Positions 38,983 through 48,706 of a stretch of DNA of 60,532 bases are shown here, one piece after another. The position numbers and the translations under genes are program-made. The notes beneath the pieces are model-generated. The model did not search any database and was not told the origin of the DNA. It was given only the letters and a program-made list of their open reading frames with translations. Each line of letters opens with the position of its first letter. The first letter of the stretch is position 1. Origin of the DNA: Alphaproteobacteria bacterium (GTDB lineage: Bacteria > Pseudomonadota > Alphaproteobacteria > Sphingomonadales > Emcibacteraceae); the NCBI GenBank assembly GCA_030428615.1, contig JAUIDN010000020.1:1-60532 (forward strand). Direction: 5' to 3'.

Positions 38983-40515
38983 ATGCAGGATATTCTTGAT
39001 AAGCTTGAAGAAAAACGCGAGTCGGCCAGAATGGGCGGCGGGGAAGCGCGCATCAAGGCGCAGCATGCCAAAGGGAAGTTGACGGCAAGAGAGAGAATTG
39101 AACTGCTGGTCGATGAGGGCAGTTTCGAAGAATATGATATGTTTAAAGAACACCGCTCCATTGATTTTGACATGGAGAAAGCGAAAATCGCTGGTGATGG
39201 CGTTGTTATTGGATCAGGCACCGTAAACGGGCGCCTGATTTTCGTTTATAGTCAGGATTTTACTGTTTTTGGAGGGTCCCTCTCTGAAACACATGCTGAG
39301 AAGATCTGTAAGATAATGGACATGGCGATGAAAAACGGCGCACCGGTTATCGGGATAAATGATTCCGGTGGCGCCAGAATCCAGGAAGGCGTTGCAGCGC
39401 TTGCCGGGTACGCGGATGTTTTTCAAATGAATGTTCTTGCGTCCGGCGTAGTGCCGCAGATTTCTTTGATTATGGGGCCCTGCGCGGGGGGGGCGGTTTA
39501 TTCGCCAGCCATGACCGATTTTATTTTTATGGTAAAAGACAGTTCATATATGTTTGTTACAGGGCCCGATGTCGTAAAAACCGTAACGAACGAGGTGGTC
39601 ACGCAGGAAGAATTGGGCGGTGCCACGACCCATACTGTAAAATCAAGTGTTGCGGACAACGCTTATGAGAATGATCTTGAGGCGATCAAACAAACACGGC
39701 GACTTATAGATTTTATGCCACTTAACAACAAAGAAAAGCCGCCAACCCGCCAAACGTTTGACCAGCAAGACCGCGAAGAACAGTCACTGGATACCCTGAT
39801 ACCAGATAATCCAAACAAGCCTTATGATATGCATGAACTCATAAGAAAAACGGTGGATGAGGGGGACTTTTTTGAAATTCAGCCGTCATTTGCAAAAAAT
39901 ATAGTGACCGGTTTCGGACGAGTGGAAGGATCAACGGTTGGAATTGTTGCTAACCAACCCATGGTACTTGCCGGTTGCCTTGATAATGATGCATCACGCA
40001 AAGCAGCAAGATTTGTTCGGTATTGCGACTGCTTTAATATTCCGATTATTACATTTGTTGATGTTCCTGGGTTTCTGCCGGGTACAGCACAGGAATATGG
40101 CGGGATCATCAAGCACGGTGCGAAGCTCCTGTTTGCTTATGGCGAAGCAACGGTGCCAAAAATAACCGTTATTACACGTAAGGCTTACGGTGGTGCTTAT
40201 GATGTGATGGCGTCGAAACATTTGCGGGGTGATCTTAATTTTGCATGGCCAACGGCTGAAATTGCGGTTATGGGGGCTGAGGGTGCGGTTAAAATCATAT
40301 TTCGTGAAGAAGCCAAAAACGAAGAAAAACTGGCGGCCAAGACACAGGAATATTCCGATAAATTCGCAAACCCGTTTGTTGCGGCACGCAGGGGATATAT
40401 CGATGATGTGATTATGCCCCATGCTACACGCAGACGGATCAGTCGCGGCCTACGTATGCTTAGAAACAAAGATCTTAAGAACCCGTGGAAAAAACACGAT
40501 AATATACCGCTTTAG
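38983..40515 (+). CDS. pccB: Propionyl-CoA carboxylase beta subunit (carboxyltransferase)
   Basis: A 510-residue carboxyltransferase, normal for PccB. The crotonase-like N-terminal half contains [14 protein letters not shown] and the oxyanion region [16 protein letters not shown] (about 165-180); the C-terminal half has [26 protein letters not shown] and the AYGGAYDVM oxyanion loop (about 395-403). With biotinylated PccA it converts propionyl-CoA to methylmalonyl-CoA. An Asp near the second oxyanion loop, typical of propionyl/acetyl-CoA specificity, could not be assigned with certainty. pccA starts 9 nt after it. Confidence 0.94.
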   Translation: MQDILDKLEEKRESARMGGGEARIKAQHAKGKLTARERIELLVDEGSFEEYDMFKEHRSIDFDMEKAKIAGDGVVIGSGTVNGRLIFVYSQDFTVFGGSLSETHAEKICKIMDMAMKNGAPVIGINDSGGARIQEGVAALAGYADVFQMNVLASGVVPQISLIMGPCAGGAVYSPAMTDFIFMVKDSSYMFVTGPDVVKTVTNEVVTQEELGGATTHTVKSSVADNAYENDLEAIKQTRRLIDFMPLNNKEKPPTRQTFDQQDREEQSLDTLIPDNPNKPYDMHELIRKTVDEGDFFEIQPSFAKNIVTGFGRVEGSTVGIVANQPMVLAGCLDNDASRKAARFVRYCDCFNIPIITFVDVPGFLPGTAQEYGGIIKHGAKLLFAYGEATVPKITVITRKAYGGAYDVMASKHLRGDLNFAWPTAEIAVMGAEGAVKIIFREEAKNEEKLAAKTQEYSDKFANPFVAARRGYIDDVIMPHATRRRISRGLRMLRNKDLKNPWKKHDNIPL

Positions 40516-40524
40516 GAGCCATCA

Positions 40525-42510
40525 ATGTTTAACAAAATTCTTATTGCGAACCGGGGTGAAATTGCCTGCCGTGTAATCAAGACGGCACACAAAATGGGTA
40601 TAGCAACAGTCGCTGTTTATTCGGACGCGGATGTGGACGCGCTCCATGTGCGTATGGCCGGTGAAAAAGTTCACATTGGCGGCGCACCAGCGAGCGAAAG
40701 TTATCTGGGTATTGATAATATCATCAAAGCGGCCAAACAAACCGGTGCCGATGCAATTCATCCGGGATATGGATTTTTATCGGAGAATCCCGAATTTTGC
40801 AAAAGACTGGAAAAAGAAGGCATCACCTTTATTGGCCCCGGTGTAAAAGCCATCAGCATTATGGGGGATAAAATATCATCAAAAAAACTTGCTGAAGAAG
40901 CCGGTGTAAATACGATTCCCGGCCACATGGAAGTCATTAAAGATGCGGAGGAAGCGGTTAAAATAGCGAGCAAGATTGGCTACCCCGTCATGTTAAAGGC
41001 GTCCGCTGGTGGCGGTGGTAAAGGCATGAGGGTCGTCTATAATGATGATGAAGCACGCGAAGGTTTTAATTCAGCAGTCAACGAGGCGAAATCAAGTTTC
41101 GGTGATGATCGGGTCTTTGCAGAAAAATACATTGAAAATCCGCGCCACATCGAAATACAGATATTGGGTGATAAACACGGCAATGTGATCTATCTGGCAG
41201 AACGTGAATGTTCTATTCAAAGACGACATCAAAAAGTGATTGAAGAAGCACCAAGTTCGTTTCTGGCGATGGAGACGCGTGTCAATATGGGAACACAGTC
41301 CGTCGCTTTATCAAAGGCGGTGGATTATAATTCAGCGGGTACGGTAGAATTTATTGTTGATAAGGATCAGAATTTTTACTTCCTAGAAATGAATACAAGA
41401 TTACAGGTTGAACACCCGGTTACAGAACTTGTGACGGGTGTCGACCTTGTTGAGCAGATGATCCGCAGCGCCGCTGGAGAGCCACTTAACATTAAGCAGG
41501 AAGAAGTGATTGTAAATGGTTGGGCGATAGAGGCGCGTGTATATGCCGAAGATCCACTGCGCGGATTTTTGCCCTCAGTCGGAAGGGTTACAAATTATAT
41601 CCCTCCTGAAGAAGGCGATAACATCCGCATCGATAGTGGTATTTTTGAAGGAAGCGAGATCAGTATTTATTATGACCCGATGATTTCAAAGGTGATTTCA
41701 TATGGTAAGGATCGTGATGAGGCAATCGACACACTGCGATTGGCGCTTGATGAATATTATATTCGCGGTGTAGGTCATAATATTGCGTTTCTTTCGGACG
41801 TGCTTAAAGCGCCACGGTTTAGAAGTGGTGATATTTCCACCAAATATATCGAAGAGGAATATAAAGACGGGTTTAATGGTGGCACACTAAGTCTGGAAGC
41901 CTGGAATATACTGGTTGCGGTGGCGGTGACGGCTCATTCCTGTGAAGTAGGACGGCAATCAACAATAAGCGGGCGAATGAATGAAGACGCCAGTTCATTT
42001 TCAGAAACCTGGCAGGTACAAATTGACGGCGAAGTTCAGTCGGCAAACTTCCTGATGACCGGGGAAGGGTGTAACGTCATCACGGGAGGAATTGTTTATA
42101 ATATTGAAACATTGTGGGCACCGGGAAATCCTGTGTTCTCAGGCACCATTGATGGTGAAAAAATCAGTGTCGAAGTTGAATATCTTGATGACGGATATAG
42201 ACTTACATACGATGGGGCCAATGAAATTATCCATGTCAGAAGTGAACGTGAGATGCAGCTCGCGGCTCTAATGCCAGTAAAAGAACCCGCTGACATGTCA
42301 AAATATCTTCAATGCCCGATGCCTGGGCTTGTTGTTTCGATTAACGTTGCCGAAGCTGATGAAGTGAGCACAGGACAGATATTGTGTGTGATAGAAGCGA
42401 TGAAAATGGAAAATGTTCTACGGGCCGAACGGGACGGGCGTATTACAAAAATTTCCGCTGTAGCGGGCGACAGTCTGGCGGTGGATGAAATTATCATGGA
42501 ATTTGAGTGA
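40525..42510 (+). CDS. pccA: Propionyl-CoA carboxylase alpha subunit (biotin carboxylase + biotin carrier)
   Basis: A 661-residue multidomain protein. Biotin carboxylase domain (about 1-450): FNKILIANRGEIACRV, ATP-grasp loop KASAGGGGKGMRVV, ERECSIQRRHQKVIEEAPS, MNTRLQVEHPVTE. A middle BT domain (about 460-590) docks the beta subunit. The C-terminal biotin carrier domain has EAMKMENVL with biotin-accepting K627. It carboxylates biotin with ATP and bicarbonate, then pccB transfers CO2 to propionyl-CoA. 3-Methylcrotonyl-CoA specificity is less likely given the pccB sequence. AGGAG precedes the ATG. Confidence 0.94.
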   Translation: MFNKILIANRGEIACRVIKTAHKMGIATVAVYSDADVDALHVRMAGEKVHIGGAPASESYLGIDNIIKAAKQTGADAIHPGYGFLSENPEFCKRLEKEGITFIGPGVKAISIMGDKISSKKLAEEAGVNTIPGHMEVIKDAEEAVKIASKIGYPVMLKASAGGGGKGMRVVYNDDEAREGFNSAVNEAKSSFGDDRVFAEKYIENPRHIEIQILGDKHGNVIYLAERECSIQRRHQKVIEEAPSSFLAMETRVNMGTQSVALSKAVDYNSAGTVEFIVDKDQNFYFLEMNTRLQVEHPVTELVTGVDLVEQMIRSAAGEPLNIKQEEVIVNGWAIEARVYAEDPLRGFLPSVGRVTNYIPPEEGDNIRIDSGIFEGSEISIYYDPMISKVISYGKDRDEAIDTLRLALDEYYIRGVGHNIAFLSDVLKAPRFRSGDISTKYIEEEYKDGFNGGTLSLEAWNILVAVAVTAHSCEVGRQSTISGRMNEDASSFSETWQVQIDGEVQSANFLMTGEGCNVITGGIVYNIETLWAPGNPVFSGTIDGEKISVEVEYLDDGYRLTYDGANEIIHVRSEREMQLAALMPVKEPADMSKYLQCPMPGLVVSINVAEADEVSTGQILCVIEAMKMENVLRAERDGRITKISAVAGDSLAVDEIIMEFE

Positions 42511-42516
42511 GGATCA

Positions 42517-42831
42517 ATGCTGGATGATGGCGATAAAGCAATTCGTGTTGTCATAAGTGGCCGTGTTCAGGGTGTTTTCTTTCGTGACTGGACCGTTAAA
42601 AATGCGACTGATTTAGGACTTGATGGCTGGGTAAGAAACAGAGCTGACGGAACGGTTGAGGCGCTTTTTGTTGGGCTGGAGGATACAGTGGAAAAAATGG
42701 TTAAAAAATGTTGGGTTGGGCCGCCCGCTGCGAAGGTGGAGAATGTTGAACTGACCAATGCCATGGGTATTACCAAAAAAGGCTTCATCCAGAAACCAAC
42801 GGTTAATATACATGAGCGACGCGGGGATTAA
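42517..42831 (+). CDS. acyP: Acylphosphatase
   Basis: A 104-residue acylphosphatase (typical about 90) hydrolysing carboxyl-phosphate bonds. The signature [11 protein letters not shown] gives catalytic R23, and [13 protein letters not shown] gives N41. It starts 6 nt after pccA and is probably cotranscribed; whether it serves propionate metabolism is unknown. Its stop overlaps the convergent lipB stop by 4 nt. Confidence 0.93.
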   Translation: MLDDGDKAIRVVISGRVQGVFFRDWTVKNATDLGLDGWVRNRADGTVEALFVGLEDTVEKMVKKCWVGPPAAKVENVELTNAMGITKKGFIQKPTVNIHERRGD

Positions 42832-43472
42832 TCCTGGCCGCCGAAAATACCGCCCCATGTTCTTTTGAGTGCCGCGTCGAGATCATCCATATTCGCCGTC
42901 AGCCCCAAATCGACCAGTGATGTTACGCCATGCGCTGAAATGCCGCAGGGAACGATCCCGGAATAATGTTCAAGATCCGGTTCAACATTTATGCAAATAC
43001 CGTGAAAGGTGACCCATTTACGAATTCTGACGCCGATCGCAGCAATTTTTTCTTCCCGTCCTGCGCCGCGATCCACCCAGACGCCAATGCGTCCGTCGCG
43101 TTTCTCACCGGTTACGTTGAATTCTGCAAGTGTTTCTATAACCCATCTTTCGAGATCGGCGACATATTTTCGAACGTCCTTTCCGCGATTGGTCAAATCG
43201 AGCATTACGTAAACCACACGTTGACCCGGCCCATGATAGGTATATTGTCCGCCGCGTCCCGCGTTATAAACGGGAAATCGTTTTGGGGCCAAAAGATCAT
43301 TGGTATTTGACGATGTGCCGGCAGTGTATAGAGGGGGATGTTCAAGAAACCACACCAGTTCATTGGCAGTTCCCTTGTGGATGGCTTCGACACGCGCTTC
43401 CATGAAACCAATTGCGTCCTCGTAGCCAGTGAGGCCTTCGCTGAATTTCCATTCAATGTTATTTGTTGTCAT
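42828..43472 (-). CDS. lipB: Octanoyltransferase LipB
   Basis: A 214-residue enzyme that moves octanoyl from acyl carrier protein to the lipoyl domains of 2-oxoacid dehydrogenases, the first step of lipoate synthesis. Motifs: [15 protein letters not shown] (about 75-88), KIAAIG with catalytic K142, FHGICINV, and GIVPCGI with catalytic C176. It is divergent from the fliN-like gene (116-nt gap) and convergent with acyP. No lipA is seen in the window. Confidence 0.96.
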   Translation of the reverse strand: MTTNNIEWKFSEGLTGYEDAIGFMEARVEAIHKGTANELVWFLEHPPLYTAGTSSNTNDLLAPKRFPVYNAGRGGQYTYHGPGQRVVYVMLDLTNRGKDVRKYVADLERWVIETLAEFNVTGEKRDGRIGVWVDRGAGREEKIAAIGVRIRKWVTFHGICINVEPDLEHYSGIVPCGISAHGVTSLVDLGLTANMDDLDAALKRTWGGIFGGQD

Positions 43473-43588
43473 GCTATTTATGTCTTTGCATTGTTAACCA
43501 AAAAATAACTATAATGTTTCACTGTTATCTTTCATTGGTCAATGGTATATATTTACCTGACCCGATTGTTAAGTACAAAGGCTAAATA

Positions 43589-43846
43589 ATGTCACAAGCA
43601 ATAGAAGATGTTGAAGTTGAACTGACCGTCGTTCTCGGGCAGAACCTGATGCCGGTAAAACAGCTTTTGAAGCTTGGTCGCGGCGCCGTCATTGAACTTC
43701 AGGAACATTGCGACAGTCCGGTTAAGATTTATGCCAATGGCGAGCTGATTGCCAAGGGTGAAATAATGGTTTCCGGTGAAAATATTGGTATTACCCTGCT
43801 TGAGGGTGTGAAAAGTTTTCGCGAGCTCGGTTTTCTAAAAAAATAG
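43589..43846 (+). CDS. fliN: FliN/SpoA-domain flagellar motor switch-like protein
   Basis: An 85-residue protein consisting of one SpoA (FliN/MopA C-terminal) domain, matching FliN from IEDVEVELTVVLGQNLMPVKQLLKLGRGAVIEL through DSPVKIYANGELIAKGEIMV to the GITLLEG end. FliN forms the C-ring of the flagellar switch, or the sorting platform in type III secretion. No other flagellar gene lies within the window, so it is an orphan locus. It follows a 116-nt gap after divergent lipB; AAGGCTAAATA precedes the ATG. Confidence 0.85.
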   Translation: MSQAIEDVEVELTVVLGQNLMPVKQLLKLGRGAVIELQEHCDSPVKIYANGELIAKGEIMVSGENIGITLLEGVKSFRELGFLKK

Positions 43847-43925
43847 CTCTGTTTCAAGATTTCTGTTGCGCTTGAGCCGCGCTTTTGATACTTCACCACA
43901 ATTGATTTACCAAACTACGAAAAAT

Positions 43926-44013
43926 GCGGTCGTGGCGGAATTGGTAGACGCGCAGCGTTGAGGTCGCTGTGGGAGTTGATCCCGTGGAAGTTCGAGTCTT
44001 CTCGACCGCACCA
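43926..44013 (+). tRNA. trnL: tRNA-Leu (anticodon GAG)
   Basis: An 88-nt class II tRNA with long variable arm. Acceptor GCGGTCG (43926-43932) pairs with CGACCGC (44003-44009), then A and an encoded CCA. The anticodon stem CAGCG/CGCTG encloses loop TTGAGGT, giving GAG (decodes CUU/CUC). The T-arm has GTTCGAGTC. CTT is a heavily used leucine codon in this window. It lies in the 336-nt gap between fliN and the next gene. Confidence 0.96.
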
Positions 44014-44081
44014 TTTCTTTTTCAGAAATTCTCCGAAAAATCCATAAAACATGACGCGAATATTATATTTTTTCTCAAGCC

Positions 44082-44111
44082 TTGCGTGTTATGTATAAAA
44101 TGTAATATAAT
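44082..44111 (+). promoter_or_regulatory. Possible promoter of the exported-protein module
   Basis: TTGCGT (44082-44087) and a perfect TATAAT (44106-44111) are 18 nt apart, about 70 nt before the gene at 44183. It is the only good sigma70-like site I see before the series of five exported-protein genes. The rest of 44014-44182 is AT-rich with no gene. Confidence 0.5.
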
Positions 44112-44182
44112 CTCTCTTGGGCAAATATTGAGTAGCAAATAAATAGTGAGTAAATTTGCAATTGTAACACCAGGAGTATCTT

Positions 44183-44983
44183 ATGTTTTTTCAGCCTTTA
44201 AAAAGACTTGTCTATAGTCTCTTGTTAAGTGTCGTCGTGGCGACAACGGCAAATGCCAGGGATGTTTCGATCAATTTTATTGCAAACGCAAGCCTTCGAA
44301 TTACCGATGGGGATTATGTATTATTTACTGACTTTCCCTATGTATCGGGCGCGTTTGGCCATATGGAATACACTTATCCGTATTTTGTCGAGCAGGACAA
44401 TAATGTAACCACGTTAATCACCAGCAGAATGACGGATCATTTTGACCCGGTTACATTTATGACTTTAGGCTGGAAAGTTATTGGGCCTGCGGAAGTGGTT
44501 GGTGATTTACAATCCCGCTATATAACCCTTAATGAAGAACGTGACCGGGTTGTCGCGGAGCTGGAAAGAAACCGTATTCTGGATCAAGCCGAAAGACCAG
44601 ACACTGAAATTACCGTTATATTACCGGATCCAATTATTAGGCCCGATACAATGGTAGTGGAGGAAAATCTTATTCACGGACCTATCCACATTCAGGCAAT
44701 CAGGACCAAATCAGCACAGACGGAGCATTATTCCTATGTTCTTGAATGGGGGGGTAGAAAAATATATCTTGGGGGGGATACGGGTGATACAGCGCACCTG
44801 GCGACACTTCCCGAAGTCGATATCGCGTTTCTTTCACCGTGGCTTTTTGAGAATGCCCGCAAGGAGGACGCTTTACCCAACGCCAAGAAAATTGTAATTT
44901 ATCAGCATCACGAAGGTGAGATCATACCCAACTGTTTTACATGTACGATCCCGGAAAAAGGCGAACTCATTACATTTGATTAG
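44183..44983 (+). CDS. Exported metallo-beta-lactamase-fold protein with degenerate metal motif
   Basis: A 266-residue protein with a signal peptide (about 1-25, cleavage near ANA-RD). The fold is recognisable by NFIANASLRITDGDYVLFTDFPY, a GRKIYLGGDTGD strand and IYQHHEGE near the end, like UlaG/YycJ-type members. The usual HxHxDH is SRMTDH at 81-86: only D85 and H86 remain, so two metal ligands are lost. It may bind a single metal, use other residues or be non-catalytic. It heads a series of exported hydrolases; no function can be assigned. Confidence 0.75.
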   Translation: MFFQPLKRLVYSLLLSVVVATTANARDVSINFIANASLRITDGDYVLFTDFPYVSGAFGHMEYTYPYFVEQDNNVTTLITSRMTDHFDPVTFMTLGWKVIGPAEVVGDLQSRYITLNEERDRVVAELERNRILDQAERPDTEITVILPDPIIRPDTMVVEENLIHGPIHIQAIRTKSAQTEHYSYVLEWGGRKIYLGGDTGDTAHLATLPEVDIAFLSPWLFENARKEDALPNAKKIVIYQHHEGEIIPNCFTCTIPEKGELITFD

Positions 44984-45089
44984 TTTTATCTGCTAAATAC
45001 GACAAAAAATGTTTTTTGTTGTTGCGTTGAAGCGAATTTTATTCTTTCATAGATGGCGAAGAAAATAATAGCTATTTGCGGGAGATAAT

Positions 45090-46367
45090 ATGACTAAAAT
45101 CAATATAAAGAGGCCTGTGCTTACCGGCATGGCCACCATCGCCGCGCTTTTCATTGCGGGATGCAGCGAACAGGAAAATGGTTCCGGCGCCAATGATATG
45201 GCGGCTGAACAGGATAACAGCGTTGAAGCAATTCATGAGCGCGTCATCGCACTTGATACTCATGTGGATATTCACGAAGATATGACATTTGACCCGATCT
45301 ATGATCCGGGTACGGACACTCCACAGCAGGTGGATTTGGGAAAAATGGAAGAAGGCGGTCTTGATGCCGCATTTTTCATTGTCTATGTTGGCCAGGGTGA
45401 AAGAACACCCGAAGGTTACGCGATGGCCGAAGAAAAAGCCCGCCGCAAATTCAGCGCAATTCATAGAATGACAGAACATTATCCGGATCGGATTGGTTTT
45501 GCTTATACACCCGATGAATTTGATGAAATTGCCGCGAGCGGTCGGAAAGTGGCGACAATCGGAATTGAAAACGGATATGTAATCGGTAAAGATCTCTCAC
45601 TGATCGAAGAATATTATAATATGGGCGCCCGTTATATGACGCTTGCTCATAATGGACATAACGATATTTGCGATAGCGCTACACCTCTTTCCCGTCTTGG
45701 TGATGAGGAAGAAGAACACGGTGGCGTCAGTGAATTCGGTTATAAGGTGATCGACGAAATGAACCGCCTTGGCATGATGGTGGATATTTCGCATGTGTCA
45801 ATTAAGTGTATGATGCAGGCAACTGAATATTCCAAAGCACCTGTTATTGCTTCGCATTCCGGCGTTTGGGAGCTTTCTAAACATCGCAGAAATCTTAATG
45901 ATGAACAGCTGAAAGCTGTGGCCGCAGCAAATGGTGTTGTTCAAATTGTTGGATTGGATAGTTTCGTGAAATATTATCCGGAACGCGGCCCTGAAATTGG
46001 CGAACTACGTGCGGCGGTTGCGGCATCAGTCGGCGATGAGGAATGGAACTCGGATTTACACGCCGATCTTGAGCAATATAAAACAGGAATGGCAGCAATT
46101 GATGCCAAGTATCCACCTGCGACCGTAAAGGATTTCGTGGACCACATCGAATATGCCGTGAATCTGATTGGAATTGATCATGTGGGTATCGTGTCAGATT
46201 TTGATGGCGGTGGTGGCCTGTCGGGTTGGAACAGTGCAGCGGAAACGATGAATGTGACGGCTGAGCTGGTTGCCCGTGGGTACACAGAAGAAGAAATAGC
46301 CAAAATCTGGAGTGGAAATACGCTCGCACTTTGGCGGCGCGTAAACGCGGCTGCCGCGGGAATGTAA
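45090..46367 (+). CDS. M19-family membrane dipeptidase lipoprotein (copy 1)
   Basis: A 425-residue lipoprotein: signal peptide with lipobox FIAGC (C25). The peptidase M19 (renal dipeptidase) barrel keeps the binuclear zinc ligands: H58 and D60 in DTHVDIHED, E160 in IGIENGY, H235 in DISHVS and H256 in ASHSG, plus the DFDGGGG loop near residue 370. Family members cleave dipeptides, often with a D-residue at the C-terminal side. It is a close paralogue of the next gene and probably faces the periplasm. GGGAGA precedes the ATG. Confidence 0.9.
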   Translation: MTKINIKRPVLTGMATIAALFIAGCSEQENGSGANDMAAEQDNSVEAIHERVIALDTHVDIHEDMTFDPIYDPGTDTPQQVDLGKMEEGGLDAAFFIVYVGQGERTPEGYAMAEEKARRKFSAIHRMTEHYPDRIGFAYTPDEFDEIAASGRKVATIGIENGYVIGKDLSLIEEYYNMGARYMTLAHNGHNDICDSATPLSRLGDEEEEHGGVSEFGYKVIDEMNRLGMMVDISHVSIKCMMQATEYSKAPVIASHSGVWELSKHRRNLNDEQLKAVAAANGVVQIVGLDSFVKYYPERGPEIGELRAAVAASVGDEEWNSDLHADLEQYKTGMAAIDAKYPPATVKDFVDHIEYAVNLIGIDHVGIVSDFDGGGGLSGWNSAAETMNVTAELVARGYTEEEIAKIWSGNTLALWRRVNAAAAGM

Positions 46368-46482
46368 TCCAGTAATATAAAAGGAAAGATAAAAGACTTC
46401 ATTATTGAATATAGCTCCGGTAGCGGTTTTGTTCGTTATCGGGGTCTATATTTTTAACCGCTTTTATCACAGGGGAGATATT

Positions 46483-47784
46483 ATGAAACTAAACAGGAAA
46501 ATCATAGCGGGCAGCGCCATATCCGCTTTCGCTCTAATTATTGCGGGCTGCTCAGATCAATCATCCACCCAATCGGAAGAAGAAGTAATCACGCCGCAGG
46601 TGATGGATCAGGAAGAGGTGGTAAAGGGTATCCATGAAAGGGTTATGACCCTGGATACTCATGTGGATATCCATGAGGACATGACGTTCGACCCTAAATT
46701 TGACCCGGGCACCTTGACGGAACAACAGGTGGACCTACCGAAAATGGATCAAGGAGGTCTGGATGCTGCATTTTTTATTGTTTACATGGGCCAGACCGAA
46801 CGTAATGAACAAGGTTACGCAGAAGCAAAGCGGATCGCGAACAGAAAATTTGACGCCATTCACCGAATGACGGAAATGTATCCTGATCTGATTGGTTTTG
46901 CATATACCCCTGAACAGGCGCGCGAAATTTATGCATCCGGTAGAAAAGTGGCGACCATCGGAATTGAAAATGGGTATGCCATTGGCAAGGATCTGTCATT
47001 AATTGAGGAATATTATAATCGCGGTGCCCGCTACATGACATTGGCGCATAATGGCCATAATGATATTTGTGATAGTGCGCAGCCGTCCGCCCGTCTTGGT
47101 GACGAGGAAGAAGAGCACGGCGGCGTGAGTGAGTTCGGCTTTAAAGTGATCGACGAAATGAACCGTGTCGGTATGATGGTTGATATTTCACACGTTTCCT
47201 ATAAATGCATGATGCAGGCAACTGAATATTCCAAAGTACCGCCTATTGCGTCTCACTCAGGTGTGCATGCGCTCGCCGGGCATGTTCGTAACATGACAGA
47301 CGAACAGATGATTGCTTTGGCTGATGCGGGTGGCGTTATGCAGGTGGTTGCTTTCAGTGATTATGTAAAATTCAACCCCGAGGCGGGCCCTGCCCAGGAA
47401 AAGATGTTGCAGGAGGTTGCTGAAGCATTTGGAGACGCGGAGTTTGATTTTAAAAAACATTATGATACCCCGGAATTCAGGGAAGCATATGCGAAGTTTC
47501 TGGAAATGTTCCCGCCGGCAACGGTAGAAGAATATGTTGATCACATTGATTATGCCGTGAATTTGATTGGTATTAACCATGTTGGGATTGCCTCTGACTT
47601 TGATGGTGGCGGTGGAATAGTTGGCTGGAATAATGCGATTGAAACAATGAATGTCACAAGAGAGCTCGTTAAGCGCGGATACACCGAAGAGCAAATTGGC
47701 AAAATCTGGAGCGGAAATACACTTGCCCTTTGGGAACGGGTGAACGAAGCAACAGCCAGGTTGAATGCTGAAAACGGAGAGTAA
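46483..47784 (+). CDS. M19-family membrane dipeptidase lipoprotein (copy 2)
   Basis: A 433-residue paralogue of the preceding gene with lipobox IIAGC (C23). Zinc ligands H60 and D62, the GIENGY glutamate, DISHVS and ASHSGV are all kept. The two proteins align over nearly full length with long identical blocks; they differ most in the linker after the lipobox and around the YVK segment. ATG 46483 is chosen because AGGGGAGA lies before it and the signal peptide then starts correctly; an in-frame upstream ATG (46405) would spoil it. The next gene starts 1 nt after its stop. Confidence 0.9.
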   Translation: MKLNRKIIAGSAISAFALIIAGCSDQSSTQSEEEVITPQVMDQEEVVKGIHERVMTLDTHVDIHEDMTFDPKFDPGTLTEQQVDLPKMDQGGLDAAFFIVYMGQTERNEQGYAEAKRIANRKFDAIHRMTEMYPDLIGFAYTPEQAREIYASGRKVATIGIENGYAIGKDLSLIEEYYNRGARYMTLAHNGHNDICDSAQPSARLGDEEEEHGGVSEFGFKVIDEMNRVGMMVDISHVSYKCMMQATEYSKVPPIASHSGVHALAGHVRNMTDEQMIALADAGGVMQVVAFSDYVKFNPEAGPAQEKMLQEVAEAFGDAEFDFKKHYDTPEFREAYAKFLEMFPPATVEEYVDHIDYAVNLIGINHVGIASDFDGGGGIVGWNNAIETMNVTRELVKRGYTEEQIGKIWSGNTLALWERVNEATARLNAENGE

Positions 47785-47785
47785 A

Positions 47786-48685
47786 ATGAATAGATTAAAA
47801 CTTACATTGATCGCTATTATCCTGGCTTTTTCGTCACCTGTCTTTGCGCAGGACGATTTGAAAATATATGTTTCTGTTGACCTTGAAGGGATAGCAGGCT
47901 CAGTGACAGGCGAGCAGCTCGGCACAGGCGGTTTCGAATATCAAAGGTTTCGTGAATTTGCGACTGCGGAAGCCGTTGCTGCCGTTGAAGCAGCATTTGA
48001 GGCAGGGGCCACAGAAGTCTTGGTTAGTGATTCCCACGGAAACGGGCAAAATCTACTGATTGAGAAATTCCCTGAAAATGTGCAGGTCGTTCGTTCCTGG
48101 CCCCGTAAGCTTGGGATGATGCAGGGAATTGAAGAGGGCGGCTTCGATGGTGCGATTTACATCGGCTACCATTCCAGTACGAATTATATGTCCGGCGTGC
48201 GTGCCCATACTAAATCAAGCGCAGATATCACGAGCCTTAAACTGAACGGAAAAGTCGCGGGGGAGAGCTATTTTAACGCGGCTATCGCAGGCGAGTTCGG
48301 GGTGCCGATTATTATGATTTCCGGTGATGACGCGGCGGTTGAAGAAGCGCAGGCAGCCATAGGTGACTTGGAAGGGGCTATCGTTAAATGGGATTATAGC
48401 TTTCATGCGGCAAAGTCATTATCGCCCGCCGCATCAAGAAAACTTATTGCGCAAAAAACCAAAGCCGCGATCGCGCGCATTCAGGATTTCAAGCCACTGA
48501 AGCTTGAAGGGCCGATTACGATGGATATGAGTTTTAAAAATTACCGGGTAAGTGAAATGCTTGCATATTTGCCGCAATTTGAACGTATTGACAGTCATAC
48601 TATCAGATATGTTGGACCGGATATGATTGATGTATCCACGGTAGCAACATTTATAACGGGCTACAGCCTTGAGCTTTCACCTTAA
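47786..48685 (+). CDS. Exported M55-family D-aminopeptidase (DppA-like)
   Basis: A 299-residue protein with signal peptide (1-21, cleavage at VFA-QDD). It matches zinc D-aminopeptidase DppA: ligands D32 and E34 (SVDLEGIAG), H84 (SDSHGNG), H129 (IGYHSST) and E160 (KVAGESYFN), spaced almost as in Bacillus DppA (8, 10, 60, 104, 133). The family removes N-terminal D-amino acids such as D-Ala from short peptides; an exported form is notable because DppA is cytosolic. It starts 1 nt after the M19 stop, so the genes are translationally linked. Confidence 0.88.
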   Translation: MNRLKLTLIAIILAFSSPVFAQDDLKIYVSVDLEGIAGSVTGEQLGTGGFEYQRFREFATAEAVAAVEAAFEAGATEVLVSDSHGNGQNLLIEKFPENVQVVRSWPRKLGMMQGIEEGGFDGAIYIGYHSSTNYMSGVRAHTKSSADITSLKLNGKVAGESYFNAAIAGEFGVPIIMISGDDAAVEEAQAAIGDLEGAIVKWDYSFHAAKSLSPAASRKLIAQKTKAAIARIQDFKPLKLEGPITMDMSFKNYRVSEMLAYLPQFERIDSHTIRYVGPDMIDVSTVATFITGYSLELSP

Positions 48686-48706
48686 TAACTGATAGAGGCA
48701 GAAATA

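Noticed and set aside
44984-45089. ACAAAAAA-TG-TTTTTTGT dyad as a terminator after the MBL gene
   Set aside because: The stem is A/T-rich with a 2-nt loop and no separate T-tract; it is more likely a chance A/T run.
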